Shown: piece after piece, positions 17,262 to 25,810 of the stretch
Position numbering within the stretch: the stretch's first letter is position 1
Layout: the number at the start of each line of letters is the position of its first letter
Source: Desulfitobacterium sp038181555
GTDB lineage: Bacteria > Bacillota > Desulfitobacteriia > Desulfitobacteriales > Desulfitobacteriaceae
NCBI RefSeq assembly: GCF_038181555.1
Contig: NZ_JBBWUA010000005.1
Location: forward strand, 91,201-155,200
DNA length: 64,000 nt
Reading direction: 5' to 3'
Notes under the pieces: model-generated
The model's input: only the letters and a program-made list of their open reading frames with translations
Database searches by the model: none
Told to the model about the DNA's origin: nothing
Made by a program: the position numbers and the translations under genes

Positions 17262-17970
17262 GCATAAAGATCTTCTTCGCCAGCTCTCCTTGGCAAGGTT
17301 GAATCTTCATATAGCGGACGATCAACTGGAGAAGTTTTCGGTTTATGCAGATCGTTTAGTCGAGTGGAATCAAAAAGTAAACCTGACAAGTATTACGGAT
17401 CCCGAAGAAATTATTCTTAAGCATTTTATTGATTCCCTTTCTTTAATACCCTTAGTAACTGGTGAGAAAATGGCAGATATTGGAACAGGTGCAGGATTTC
17501 CTGGTCTGCCTATTAAGATCATGTTGCCTCAGCTTAAGGTGTATCTTGTTGATTCTCTGGCTAAACGACTGGAATTCTTGAATGTCGTCCTTAATGAGTT
17601 AAACATTCAAGATGCAGAGACGGTCCATTCCCGTGCCGAAGACTTTGCCCGTAATCCTATTTATCGGGAGACCTTTGATTGTGTGACCTCTCGGGCTGTT
17701 GCTCGCTTACCTGTATTGCTTGAATATGCAATCCCACTTTTGAAAAAAGGAGGGGTTTTCTTAGCAGCTAAGGGACCTCAGGTCGACGAGGAAATACCCG
17801 AGGCAAAGAAAGCTGCGGAGATATTCGGTGCTGAGATAAAAGATATCCGAAGATTTAGCTTGGGTGAGGAAGCAGAGCACCGCGCCGTTGTTGTTATTGA
17901 GAAGATATCGCCAACGCCTAAGGCATACCCGCGCAAAGCGGGCACACCGGCAAAGAAGCCATTAATTTAA
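17251..17970 (+). CDS. rsmG: 16S rRNA m7G527 methyltransferase RsmG (GidB)
   Basis: 239 residues. The SAM-binding loop DIGTGAGFPGLPIKI is near 72, and the C-terminal block KAYPRKAGTPAKKPL is typical. The two neighbouring ATGs (17245 and 17251) share the AGGAGG at 17237-17242; the second has the better eight-base spacing and gives the usual family length. It methylates G527 of 16S rRNA; loss of this gene is known elsewhere to give low-level streptomycin resistance. It ends the mnmE-mnmG-rsmG operon. Confidence 0.95.
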   Translation: MQPEHKDLLRQLSLARLNLHIADDQLEKFSVYADRLVEWNQKVNLTSITDPEEIILKHFIDSLSLIPLVTGEKMADIGTGAGFPGLPIKIMLPQLKVYLVDSLAKRLEFLNVVLNELNIQDAETVHSRAEDFARNPIYRETFDCVTSRAVARLPVLLEYAIPLLKKGGVFLAAKGPQVDEEIPEAKKAAEIFGAEIKDIRRFSLGEEAEHRAVVVIEKISPTPKAYPRKAGTPAKKPLI

Positions 17971-17979
17971 TATTTTTAA

Positions 17980-18026
17980 AGCGTCCCCAATGAACTGAAC
18001 CAATGGTTTATTGGGGACGCTTTTTT
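17980..18026 (+). terminator. Terminator after rsmG
   Basis: A 12-base perfect stem AGCGTCCCCAAT/ATTGGGGACGCT closed by an 18-base loop and followed by T6. Confidence 0.93.
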
Positions 18027-18135
18027 ATTTTACTTAGGAAACGAATGACAAACACTTTAATTATTATGCTTTTCCTTGCCTTTTCAGTTCAAAGTCTCTA
18101 GTTTTCTTGAGGATGATTTGATACTATAAAAAGGT

Positions 18136-18193
18136 GGTGTTTAAACACCGGACTAATCCGCCTATTTTCTCCGTCCCTATAGACGGTGGGTGG
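18136..18193 (+). other. Structured leader upstream of soj
   Basis: Within the 243-base gap before soj lie a perfect palindrome GGTGTTTAAACACC (18136-18149) and two nested stems: CCGCC (18158-18162) with GGTGG (18189-18193) and CCGTC (18171-18175) with GACGG (18182-18186). It matches no riboswitch class I recognise. It could be an untranslated leader structure or protein-binding DNA. Confidence 0.35.
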
Positions 18194-18270
18194 TTAAGTC
18201 AATAGCTTAGTTCTAGATAGACACTCTTAGGAAAGAGTAAGCTTGATAGATTGAGAGAGGAGGTTACTGT

Positions 18271-19032
18271 ATGGCTAGAATAATTGCAATTGCTAATCAA
18301 AAAGGTGGAGTTGCTAAAACGACAACAGCTGTTAACTTGAGTGCATGTCTTGTTGAACATGGCAAACGGGTTTTGCTTCTTGATCTAGACCCTCAAGGAA
18401 ATGCCTCAAGCGGATGTGGAATAAATAAGAATAAGCTTGAGGAAAGTATCTATGATGTACTTATTAATGAAGTTCCTCTAGAGAATATCATCATGAAAAC
18501 TGAAATACCAGGTTTAATGATTGCTCCTGCCAAAATTGAGCTTGCCGGTGCCGAAATTGAGCTGGTTGGTCTAGTAAAAAGAGAAGAAAAGCTTTCTTCT
18601 GCTTTGACGAAAGTAAAAGACGACTATGATTTCATTTTTATTGATTGCCCTCCTTCTTTAGGACTTCTTACCCTTAATGCTTTGACTGCTGCTACAGACG
18701 TACTTATTCCGGTTCAATGTGAATATTATGCACTTGAAGGCTTAACCTTGCTTATGGATACGATCCACCGGGTGAAACGCAACCTCAACCCCAATCTGAA
18801 TATTTTAGGTGCATTGCTTACTATGTTCGACGCACGAACAAATCTTGGTATTCAGGTAGTTGATGAAGTGAAGAAGTATTTTAAGCAGAAAGTTTTCTCG
18901 ACCATTATTCCTAGAAATGTTCGTTTAGGAGAAGCACCTAGTCATGGAAAACCAATTGTTCTTTATGATTCACGATCTCGTGGGGCCGAGGTTTATCGGG
19001 ATCTTGCGGAGGAGGTATTAGAACGTGTCTAA
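18271..19032 (+). CDS. parA: Chromosome partition ATPase ParA (Soj)
   Basis: 253 residues with a deviant Walker A, QKGGVAKTT (10-18), DLDPQGNAS (about 40) and the DCPPSLGLLTLNAL stretch. Soj-type ParA works with ParB and DnaA in origin segregation and control of initiation. AGGAGG lies seven bases before the ATG. The end overlaps the parB start by eight bases, so the pair is translationally coupled. Confidence 0.96.
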   Translation: MARIIAIANQKGGVAKTTTAVNLSACLVEHGKRVLLLDLDPQGNASSGCGINKNKLEESIYDVLINEVPLENIIMKTEIPGLMIAPAKIELAGAEIELVGLVKREEKLSSALTKVKDDYDFIFIDCPPSLGLLTLNALTAATDVLIPVQCEYYALEGLTLLMDTIHRVKRNLNPNLNILGALLTMFDARTNLGIQVVDEVKKYFKQKVFSTIIPRNVRLGEAPSHGKPIVLYDSRSRGAEVYRDLAEEVLERV

Positions 19033-19873
19033 AAAGGCTTTGGGACGTGGCTTAGAAGCTTTAATTGGTGCTGAGCCTATGGAAAATGAAAGTAGTAGCA
19101 GAGAAATAGAGCTGGAAAAAATCAAACCGAATCCTGATCAACCGCGAAAAGGCTTTGACCAAGAGGGATTGGAAGAACTAGCAGCTTCCTTAAAGGTCCA
19201 TGGCTTGCTCCAGCCTATTTTAGTTCAAGCTAGAGATGATGAGTATATTATTATTGCGGGGGAAAGACGATTTCGTGCGGCAAAGCTAGCCGGACTTAGT
19301 AAAATTCCCTGCCTCATCCAATCGGGAAGTGAACAGGAGCTCGCTGAAAAGGCTTTAATTGAAAATATCCAAAGATCTGATCTATCACCAGTAGAAGAAG
19401 GAATGGCCTATGCTCGACTAATTCAAGAGTATGGATTGACACAAGAGCAAGTAGCTGAACGCGTTGGCAAGGGTCGACCGACTATTGCGAATCTACTCCG
19501 CGTTATTCAGTTGCCAGAGCCAATATTGAGATTGATCCAAGAAAGTAAGTTAAGTCTCGGCCACGCCAAAGTATTATTAGGGCTTAAAGACACCTCGCTG
19601 CAAGTTTTATTGGCACAGAAAGTCGCAAAGGACAATTTGCCAGTCAGAGAATTAGAGAACTTAATCCTAAAGTATACAGATCAAATAGAATCACCTAAAC
19701 CCCCCAAGAAAATCCCTCCTGTTTTTAATCAGATCGAAGACAAATTGAGATCATCCTTCCAAACCAAAGTCAAGTTAAAGGGAAAACCTGAACGAGGGAA
19801 AATTGAGATAGAATACTTTTCTGAAGAAGAGTTTAACCGACTATTAGAGTTATGGCATATTCGAGTTGATTAA
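19025..19873 (+). CDS. parB: Chromosome partition protein ParB (Spo0J)
   Basis: 282 residues from a GTG inside the end of parA. The ParB CTPase/nuclease-fold motif GERRFR is at 79-84, with a preceding NPDQPRK segment. A helix-turn-helix at about 123-145 reads parS, and a C-terminal dimerisation domain follows. It loads on parS, spreads as a clamp and recruits SMC. Three parS sites follow directly downstream. I see no noc paralogue in this window. Confidence 0.96.
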   Translation: MSKKALGRGLEALIGAEPMENESSSREIELEKIKPNPDQPRKGFDQEGLEELAASLKVHGLLQPILVQARDDEYIIIAGERRFRAAKLAGLSKIPCLIQSGSEQELAEKALIENIQRSDLSPVEEGMAYARLIQEYGLTQEQVAERVGKGRPTIANLLRVIQLPEPILRLIQESKLSLGHAKVLLGLKDTSLQVLLAQKVAKDNLPVRELENLILKYTDQIESPKPPKKIPPVFNQIEDKLRSSFQTKVKLKGKPERGKIEIEYFSEEEFNRLLELWHIRVD

Positions 19874-19876
19874 AAA

Positions 19877-19892
19877 TGTTCCACGTGGAACA
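19877..19892. promoter_or_regulatory. parS site 1
   Basis: Perfect 16-bp palindrome TGTTCCACGTGGAACA, identical to the B. subtilis parS consensus, three bases after the parB stop. It is flanked by A5 and T5, so it could also fold as a terminator hairpin. Confidence 0.95.
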
Positions 19893-20019
19893 TTTTTGTT
19901 TTACAGATCAGAATGGATTAGATAATTTGCTTCGCTGCATTTCAATGTTTTCTGGATAGCAATGATTGAATTTTGATCTGCCTTAGGATATAATCCTAAT
20001 ATTGTTTATTGATGGGGAA

Positions 20020-20035
20020 TGTTCCACGTGGAACA
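20020..20035. promoter_or_regulatory. parS site 2
   Basis: Second perfect TGTTCCACGTGGAACA, 143 bp from the first. Confidence 0.95.
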
Positions 20036-20223
20036 TTTGATGCATTCTGATTAGCCATCGCGTTATTCGCTTCGTGATTTTACAAAGTCATCAAAAGCAT
20101 ACAATGTAATATTTCGGAGCTGAGAGTTGAAGGCTTGCTAATAGTTATGCTTCAAGAGAATACTCTAAAATTGACAGTGCGACAGAAATGCTAGGAAGTT
20201 ACTAAAGAAATAGAAAGAAACAA

Positions 20224-20239
20224 TGTTCCACGTGGAACA
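20224..20239. promoter_or_regulatory. parS site 3
   Basis: Third perfect TGTTCCACGTGGAACA, 204 bp from the second. The 397-bp gap between parB and the next gene holds these three sites and no gene I can support. Confidence 0.95.
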
Positions 20240-20270
20240 TTGTTGAACTTTGTAGTAAGGGTGATGGTCT

Positions 20271-20963
20271 GTGCTCGGAACGATTGTGAACTCATTGGCA
20301 ATTATAATTGGTGCAATAGTAGGGATTCTCTTTGGTAAGGCTTTGCCGGAGAAAATTAAGAGAACAGTGACTCAAGGGATTGGTCTAGCGGTAATACTTA
20401 TCGGTTTGAGTATGGCTTTAGAAACTCAAAATCCAATAGTCGTTATTGCTAGTCTTGTTTTGGGTGGAATCCTTGGCGAGTGGATCGATATCGAGCTGAG
20501 GCTCCAGCACTTAGGATTGTGGTTAGAAAGAAAATTTGCTAAAGGCGGGGCCGGAGGTAATTTCACTAAAGGATTTGTTTCTTCGAGCCTCATGTTTTGC
20601 GTGGGGGCAATGGCCATTATGGGGGCCTTAGAAAGTGGTCTCAAAGGAGTGCATGATATTCTCTACGCAAAATCCATGCTCGATGGGATTTCATCTATTG
20701 TTTTAGCATCATCGATGGGGATTGGGGTCCTAGTGTCTGCGATACCTGTGTTTTTATATCAAGGGGGAATAACGGTGTCTGCAGGGCTCCTTCAGAGCAT
20801 GCTCTCCGAAGCGGTTATAGCTGAGATGAGTGCAACTGGTGGATTGCTAATTGTCGGAATAGGGCTGACTTTACTTGAAATTAAAGAAATTAAAGTGGGT
20901 AATCTATTACCAGGAATATTTGTTGCTATTCCTTTGACTTTGTTTTTTGCACAAGTAATGTAG
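20271..20963 (+). CDS. DUF554 family membrane protein
   Basis: 230 residues from a GTG start, with about six hydrophobic segments. The N-terminal block LGTIVNSLAIIIGAIVGILF and the GGILGEWIDIE segment are typical of DUF554 (YdfK/YqgA-like) membrane proteins, whose function is not established. It stands behind the parS cluster and before a DUF4446 gene; neither neighbour indicates a role. Confidence 0.85.
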   Translation: MLGTIVNSLAIIIGAIVGILFGKALPEKIKRTVTQGIGLAVILIGLSMALETQNPIVVIASLVLGGILGEWIDIELRLQHLGLWLERKFAKGGAGGNFTKGFVSSSLMFCVGAMAIMGALESGLKGVHDILYAKSMLDGISSIVLASSMGIGVLVSAIPVFLYQGGITVSAGLLQSMLSEAVIAEMSATGGLLIVGIGLTLLEIKEIKVGNLLPGIFVAIPLTLFFAQVM

Positions 20964-21000
20964 AACAGATTTAGGTAATGAATTGATTGAGGGGGAGACT

Positions 21001-21501
21001 ATGAATTTAGAACAAATCATGCCACTGTCCTATTGGGCTATAGCAGTTGTGGGGTTCCTATGCCTTATTGAGTTAATATCGATTCTTATGTTGAATAGTA
21101 AAATGAAGAAGTTTCAGAAGGCATATCTCGCATTACAAACCTTCGTAGAGGGTAGCTCCTTGGATCAGGAGCTTAGAGCCTATCGCGAAGAGGTAAAAGA
21201 TAATAAAGCAGATATCAAACAAATTCAGGAGAGAGTAGACCGAACAGAAAAGAAACTTCGGGTATCCATAGATCGTGCAGAATTGGTCCGCTTCAGTGCT
21301 TTTGAGAATATGGGTAGCGATTTGAGCTTTTCCTTGGCGCTCCTCAACCAGGAAGCGAATGGTGTTGTCATTTCTTCGATTAACAATCGCGATGAATCAA
21401 GAGTCTATGCCAAACCGATCGTTCAAGGTGAATCAACATACCATCTTTCAGAAGAAGAGAAGTTGGCTATAAGTAAGACTAAAGATAGTGTAAAAGTATA
21501 A
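21001..21501 (+). CDS. DUF4446 family protein
   Basis: 166 residues: one membrane anchor (about 10-32), then a charged, probably coiled-coil stretch (about 45-95), then a small domain with RFSAFENMGSDLSFSLALL and NGVVISSINNR, the pattern of DUF4446. This family is often found beside soj-spo0J in Firmicutes; its role is unknown. The ATG at 21001 follows GAGGGGGAG; an in-frame reading from 20983 would include that site and is rejected. It may share a message with the DUF554 gene 37 bases upstream. Confidence 0.82.
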   Translation: MNLEQIMPLSYWAIAVVGFLCLIELISILMLNSKMKKFQKAYLALQTFVEGSSLDQELRAYREEVKDNKADIKQIQERVDRTEKKLRVSIDRAELVRFSAFENMGSDLSFSLALLNQEANGVVISSINNRDESRVYAKPIVQGESTYHLSEEEKLAISKTKDSVKV

Positions 21502-21632
21502 GCTGGACATCAACTGGCATAATGTGTATGAGCATGAGATGAGTGTAAATAGTGGTAATTAGTTTAAATAAAAATACTGATCTAAGTACAAATACTAATA
21601 AAACTACTAAAAATTGAATAGACAACAAAAAT

Positions 21633-21676
21633 GGGAGACGATCGCTACTGACAAAAGTAGGTGATCATCTCCCTTT
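21633..21676. terminator. Bidirectional terminator between the DUF4446 gene and yyaC
   Basis: An 18-base stem GGGAGACGATCGCTACT/AGTAGGTGATCATCTCCC with a few wobble pairs and a short loop. It lies between two convergent genes, with A-run on the left and T-run on the right. Confidence 0.82.
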
Positions 21677-21731
21677 ATATTAGAAAAGAGATCATACAAT
21701 GCACAATTAAAGATGAAGTAACATGAGGTGG

Positions 21732-22301
21732 TTAAGAAACTCTCGTCTTAATATAGGCATTAGCCAATAGATCACTAAGTGCCTCAGACATCTTCCAGAC
21801 TAGCCCGAGCCGTGTATTTTGTAAAACCATGTACTCCATAAAACCACCAACATTAACAATCCCGGTTAAGTGAACTTCGCCAACGGCTGGGAGCTCTTTA
21901 TGAACTCCAGCACCTGGTTTAAGCGGTCCATTTGCAAGAGTAATATTGCCAACAGAGTCCATCTTGCCTAGGCAAGCATCAATAGCGACAATAAAGGGGT
22001 TATGATAAGTACTTTGGATGTATTGAATATTCTCGGCTAAGTTTGTGGCATGCACAGGCTGTTCTAAGGTGCCTAGAACAGTGAGTTTAGGCAAGCCTAA
22101 GCGGCTGAGATAGGTTCCAGTAAGTGGACCAAGGGCATCTCCGGTAGAACGGTCGGTACCGATGCATAAGATAACTAATGGACGGTGGCGTTCCTCATAG
22201 AGAACATCGATGAGCCTAGCCTCCATTTTTTGTGTCCCAATTTTATCATCAAAATGTGTTTTGAATTTATGAGATTCTGTAAAAACAGAAAGAATACTCA
22301 T
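21732..22301 (-). CDS. yyaC: Spore protease YyaC
   Basis: 189 residues with ILCIGTDRSTGDALGPLTG, the core of the YyaC family related to germination protease and hydrogenase maturation protease folds. The family processes proteins during sporulation in Bacillus, and its position beside soj-spo0J agrees with B. subtilis. Start: GGGAGG at 22309-22314 lies seven bases before the ATG at 22301; two upstream TTG codons are too close. The gene is read against its neighbours. It is one sign that this organism forms endospores. Confidence 0.88.
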   Translation of the reverse strand: MSILSVFTESHKFKTHFDDKIGTQKMEARLIDVLYEERHRPLVILCIGTDRSTGDALGPLTGTYLSRLGLPKLTVLGTLEQPVHATNLAENIQYIQSTYHNPFIVAIDACLGKMDSVGNITLANGPLKPGAGVHKELPAVGEVHLTGIVNVGGFMEYMVLQNTRLGLVWKMSEALSDLLANAYIKTRVS

Positions 22302-22417
22302 CAACAAACCTCCCGCTAAATAAAAAGATAGTCTCCACTAAATTCTTCCCCGAAAAAAGGGAATTTATGCATGGGACAAAAGAAGAGACCATATGCATGA
22401 GGCAGGGGGGAGTATTC

Positions 22418-23449
22418 ATGCACATAAAAATAATTTTTCAAGTTGCAGCAACCTATGTCGGTGCAGTGATGGGTGCTGGCTTTGCATCCGGACAAGAAAT
22501 ACAGCAATTCTTTGCGAACTTTGGTGGTAGTGGACTATTGGGAATTTTAATTAGCACAGTGCTTTTCTCACTTCTAGGCTGGATTATGATCGATCTCCAA
22601 AGGCGGTGGCGGGTATCCTCCTATATGGAGTTTTTTGCGCGGCTTTTTGGGAAGACCTGGGGAGCGCGTATGGATGTTGTGATTAGTCTGCTTTTATTCA
22701 TTGGCATGACGGCAATGATGTCAGGGGCGGGGGCAGTGTTTCAACAGTACTTTGAACTATCCCCTTGGGTAGGAATATTCCTGACTGCCTTAGTGATCAC
22801 TATTGCTTTATGGTTTAGGAGCGAAGGTATTCTTTGGATTAATTCAGCGTTAATACCCCTCAAATTTATTTTTTGTCTGGGAATAGCTCTTTGGGCCATA
22901 CTCTTTGCAGAAGGAATTAAGGGTGTTGATGTTGAAATCGTAGCGAATCCTATGATTCAAAACTGGGTGTTTTCAGGGATCCTTTATGTCTCATTCAATT
23001 TGACTTTAGCCATGGTCGTCTTTGCTTCTCTAGGAAAAGAAATACAAAAGCCAGGAGCACGCATTGGTGCAGTTTTTGGTGGCATAGCCCTAGGTGTCTT
23101 TGCTCTAGTCATCTGTATGGCACTCCTAAGATTTCCGGAGGTTAGAGGCTATGAAATTCCCATGGTCGCCGTTGCCGGTAGGTTAGGAGCTTGGGCGGGA
23201 TTTTTCTATGTAGTTGTTTTATGGTTAGCCATGTTGACGGCCGCCATCGGGAATGGCTTTAGCCTCGTCAATCATATGGAAAAAAGATACGGATTCAATT
23301 ATCAATATTCCATAATTTCCCTATTGTTGCTTGTCATTCCCCTTTCCAGCGTTCAATTCTCCTTTATCGTCAAGACAATCTATCCTCTTTTCGGTTATTT
23401 GGGTTTAATATTTATCCCTGTGCTGATTTGGAAGTATAGAAAAACATAA
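22418..23449 (+). CDS. YkvI-like membrane protein (APC-type permease)
   Basis: 343 residues with about ten membrane segments. The first contains ATYVGAVMGAGFASGQEI, the signature of the YkvI group related to GerAB-type and amino-acid permeases. The substrate is not known. AGGGGGG lies seven bases before the ATG at 22418; the in-frame upstream ATG at 22367 lacks such a site. It starts a plus-strand run that continues with hypA, although a separate weak promoter may precede hypA. Confidence 0.8.
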   Translation: MHIKIIFQVAATYVGAVMGAGFASGQEIQQFFANFGGSGLLGILISTVLFSLLGWIMIDLQRRWRVSSYMEFFARLFGKTWGARMDVVISLLLFIGMTAMMSGAGAVFQQYFELSPWVGIFLTALVITIALWFRSEGILWINSALIPLKFIFCLGIALWAILFAEGIKGVDVEIVANPMIQNWVFSGILYVSFNLTLAMVVFASLGKEIQKPGARIGAVFGGIALGVFALVICMALLRFPEVRGYEIPMVAVAGRLGAWAGFFYVVVLWLAMLTAAIGNGFSLVNHMEKRYGFNYQYSIISLLLLVIPLSSVQFSFIVKTIYPLFGYLGLIFIPVLIWKYRKT

Positions 23450-23457
23450 CATCTCCC

Positions 23458-23486
23458 TTGTTCAAAGGCATTATTTGGGATAATAT
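23458..23486 (+). promoter_or_regulatory. Possible hypA promoter
   Basis: TTGTTC (23458-23463) and TAATAT (23481-23486) with a 17-base spacer, about 80 bases before hypA. Both hexamers are imperfect. Confidence 0.35.
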
Positions 23487-23568
23487 AGAGACAACTTATG
23501 TGGTGACAAGGAGGACGAGTTGTCAATAAGTCCATGCACAAGCTACAAGGAAGGCAAGGAGTGATGAG

Positions 23569-23913
23569 GTGCACGAGATGTCTTTGATGGGTGGAGTATT
23601 CGAGGTCATAGAAAGGACTTTGGCTCAACATCAGGTAAAAAAAGTGACATTAGTGAAGTTGAAAATAGGGAAACTCACCAACGCTGAGCCGGAGGCCCTC
23701 CAGATGGCTTTTGAGGCGTATGCTAAGGGAACGGTCAGTGAGGGGGCGGAGCTTCAGATCGAGTTGATACCTGTCAAGGGTCGCTGTAAAGGCTGTGGCG
23801 ATGAATTTCTGGTAGCCGGCCTTTTATTTGCTTGTCCAACCTGCCAGCATATCGGTATTGACATCATCGAAGGAGAAGAATTGCTTCTGGAAAGTTTGGA
23901 GGTTGAAGAATGA
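23569..23913 (+). CDS. hypA: Hydrogenase nickel incorporation protein HypA
   Basis: 114 residues. The mature N-terminus MHEMSLM supplies the nickel ligand His2, which fixes the GTG at 23569 as the start (GGAG upstream). A zinc site is formed by Cys73, Cys76, Cys89 and Cys92. HypA delivers nickel with HypB to [NiFe]-hydrogenase. It overlaps hypB by four bases. No hypC, D, E or F and no hydrogenase structural gene lies in the window, so the partners must be elsewhere. Confidence 0.95.
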   Translation: MHEMSLMGGVFEVIERTLAQHQVKKVTLVKLKIGKLTNAEPEALQMAFEAYAKGTVSEGAELQIELIPVKGRCKGCGDEFLVAGLLFACPTCQHIGIDIIEGEELLLESLEVEE

Positions 23914-24587
23914 GTTCGCAACGTGAGATCGCAGTGATGGCAAATTTGCTACAGAATAATGATATTCATGCAGAGATCAATCGTAAGCATTTTCAGAAGA
24001 ATAATTGCTTAGCGATTAATATTATAGGTTCCCCTGGAGCAGGAAAAACAACACTCTTAGAGCGTACACTCTCTAACTTGAAGGAAAACCATCAGGTGGC
24101 CGTCATTGAGGGAGATATTTTTACAAGCAAGGATGCAGACCGGATCGCCCAACATGATATTCCTGTGATACAGATTAACACCGGTGGTGGATGTCATTTG
24201 GATTCTAAAATGGTCGAAAGAGTTCTGCCGGAGTTCCAATGGGGTCAACTGGATCTGATGATTATTGAGAATGTAGGAAATTTAGTATGCCCAGCTGATT
24301 TTGATTTGGGGGAAGATTTTAAGGTCGTAGTCCTCAGCGTAGTGGAGGGGGATGATAAGCCTTCAAAATACCCGGTCATCTTCCGCAGTTCCAAAGTTGC
24401 TATCTTAAACAAAATGGATTTGCTTGCTTTGGTTGAGACAGACCTTAATGTCATGAAGGAGGACATCCTGAAGATTAATCCAGAGATAGTTATCTTTGAG
24501 GTGTCTTGTCGTACCGGGGAGGGGCTTCAAGAATGGGTAGAGTGGCTCGATGAGCAAATACGGCAGACAAAGGGTAATAACCCATGA
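23910..24587 (+). CDS. hypB: Hydrogenase nickel incorporation GTPase HypB
   Basis: 225 residues. G1 loop GSPGAGKTT is at 40-48, and the metal-binding GGGCHLD at 92-98 contains Cys95 and His96. NKMD (G4) and a C-terminal dimer interface follow. It lacks the N-terminal His-rich nickel store and the CXXCGC motif of some homologues. It uses GTP hydrolysis to control nickel transfer from HypA. It overlaps both hypA and the following TPR gene by four bases, so all three are coupled. Confidence 0.96.
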   Translation: MSSQREIAVMANLLQNNDIHAEINRKHFQKNNCLAINIIGSPGAGKTTLLERTLSNLKENHQVAVIEGDIFTSKDADRIAQHDIPVIQINTGGGCHLDSKMVERVLPEFQWGQLDLMIIENVGNLVCPADFDLGEDFKVVVLSVVEGDDKPSKYPVIFRSSKVAILNKMDLLALVETDLNVMKEDILKINPEIVIFEVSCRTGEGLQEWVEWLDEQIRQTKGNNP

Positions 24588-24988
24588 GTAATAGCTATTT
24601 TCAACAAGGATTAGACCATCTGGAGGCTGGACGCCTTCATGAAGCCGAAGAGGACTTCTTGCGCTATTTAGAGCAGTGTCCGGAAGATGCGATGGGTCAT
24701 AATAAGCTAGGCGTGGTTTATGGTAGGTTTCACGACTTTACACGTGCCAAAGCGTGTTTTCAGAAAGCCATCGAATTAGACGAGCAATGTAACCATGCTT
24801 GGAACAACTTGGGTAATATTGCTCGACAGAATGGAGAGATAGAGCAAGCCATTCACTATTATCAAAGGGCGGTTGAGATCGACCCGCATAATCCCATTCC
24901 GGCTAAGAATCTAAAAACTGTTAAACGGCAAGCGAAATGGTCCCCTTCAAGAATTAAGGTCTTATTCCAAAAGAATAAAATTAATTGA
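24584..24988 (+). CDS. Tetratricopeptide repeat protein
   Basis: 134 residues with about three TPR units (about 3-36, 37-70 and 71-104; for example NHAWNNLGNIARQNGEIEQA) and a basic tail. No signal peptide or membrane segment. The four-base overlap with hypB suggests a scaffold role in the same operon, perhaps in hydrogenase maturation, but this is inference from position only. Confidence 0.8.
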   Translation: MSNSYFQQGLDHLEAGRLHEAEEDFLRYLEQCPEDAMGHNKLGVVYGRFHDFTRAKACFQKAIELDEQCNHAWNNLGNIARQNGEIEQAIHYYQRAVEIDPHNPIPAKNLKTVKRQAKWSPSRIKVLFQKNKIN

Positions 24989-25106
24989 TATGGGTGAACA
25001 TTTACAATACAAAGCCTAAGTATGCCCTCACTTGGTTTAGAGGAAGATCAGGGGTGTAAGTCGAATACTCATAGTAGGACTAGAGTGTTAGGAAGAGGTG
25101 ATTTTC

Positions 25107-25733
25107 ATGTATGTGAAGCAATTTATGACATCTCGTGTTTTTACAGTTAGCCCAGACGATAATATTGCGGATACCATGGCTCTTATGAGAGAGAAACAAA
25201 TCAATCGTTTACCTGTGGTGGAAAAAGGAAGATTGGTCGGTATTGTTACGGATGGAGATCTTCGTGAGGTATCTCCCTCTCCGGCAACAACACTCAGTAT
25301 TTTTGAACTCAATTATTTGGTGGGGAAAACCACCATTCGCAAGGTCGCTGTTAAAAATGTAATCACCTGTACTCCAGACACGAAGATTGAGGATGCAGCT
25401 CTATTGATGAGGGAAAACGGCATTGGAGCCTTGCCGGTCGTTGAGAACGATAAATTAGTAGGGATTGTCACTGAGTCGGATATTTTTGATACATTCTTGG
25501 ATATTATGGGATTCAGAAGCCCGGGGCAACGCTTCGTTATCGAGACTAAGGATGAAGTGGGTGTGATGGTGGATCTGGCGTCTACTATGCAAGAACACGA
25601 TGTCAATATCTCAAGCTTAGCGGTTTATCATCTCAGAGATAATCGTGTACAGATTTTAGCCCGTCTTAGTGGAGATCGGGTGGATGAAGTTAAGGCCAGC
25701 CTCGTTGCCAAGGGATATGAGTTAAGCCATTAG
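25107..25733 (+). CDS. CBS-pair and ACT domain protein (AcuB-like)
   Basis: 208 residues. Two CBS domains (about 1-58 and 75-130), each with the pattern NRLPVVEKGRLVGIVTDGDL or its counterpart ALPVVENDKLVGIVTESD, are followed by an ACT-like domain (about 138-208). CBS pairs bind adenine nucleotides and ACT domains bind amino acids, so a ligand-sensing regulator is likely. AcuB of B. subtilis has the same layout. The ATG at 25107 is chosen because AAGAGGTG lies just upstream. A strong terminator follows. Confidence 0.85.
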   Translation: MYVKQFMTSRVFTVSPDDNIADTMALMREKQINRLPVVEKGRLVGIVTDGDLREVSPSPATTLSIFELNYLVGKTTIRKVAVKNVITCTPDTKIEDAALLMRENGIGALPVVENDKLVGIVTESDIFDTFLDIMGFRSPGQRFVIETKDEVGVMVDLASTMQEHDVNISSLAVYHLRDNRVQILARLSGDRVDEVKASLVAKGYELSH

Positions 25734-25779
25734 TCGATCTGGTTGTGTGTAACAATGGAGAATAGTAGCTGATGTGATG

Positions 25780-25808
25780 GGCACCCTTTTAGGGTGCTTT
25801 TTCTTTTT
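25780..25808 (+). terminator. Terminator after the CBS-ACT gene
   Basis: GCACCC/GGGTGC stem with a five-base loop followed by TTTTTCTTTTT. Confidence 0.88.
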
Positions 25809-25810
25809 AG

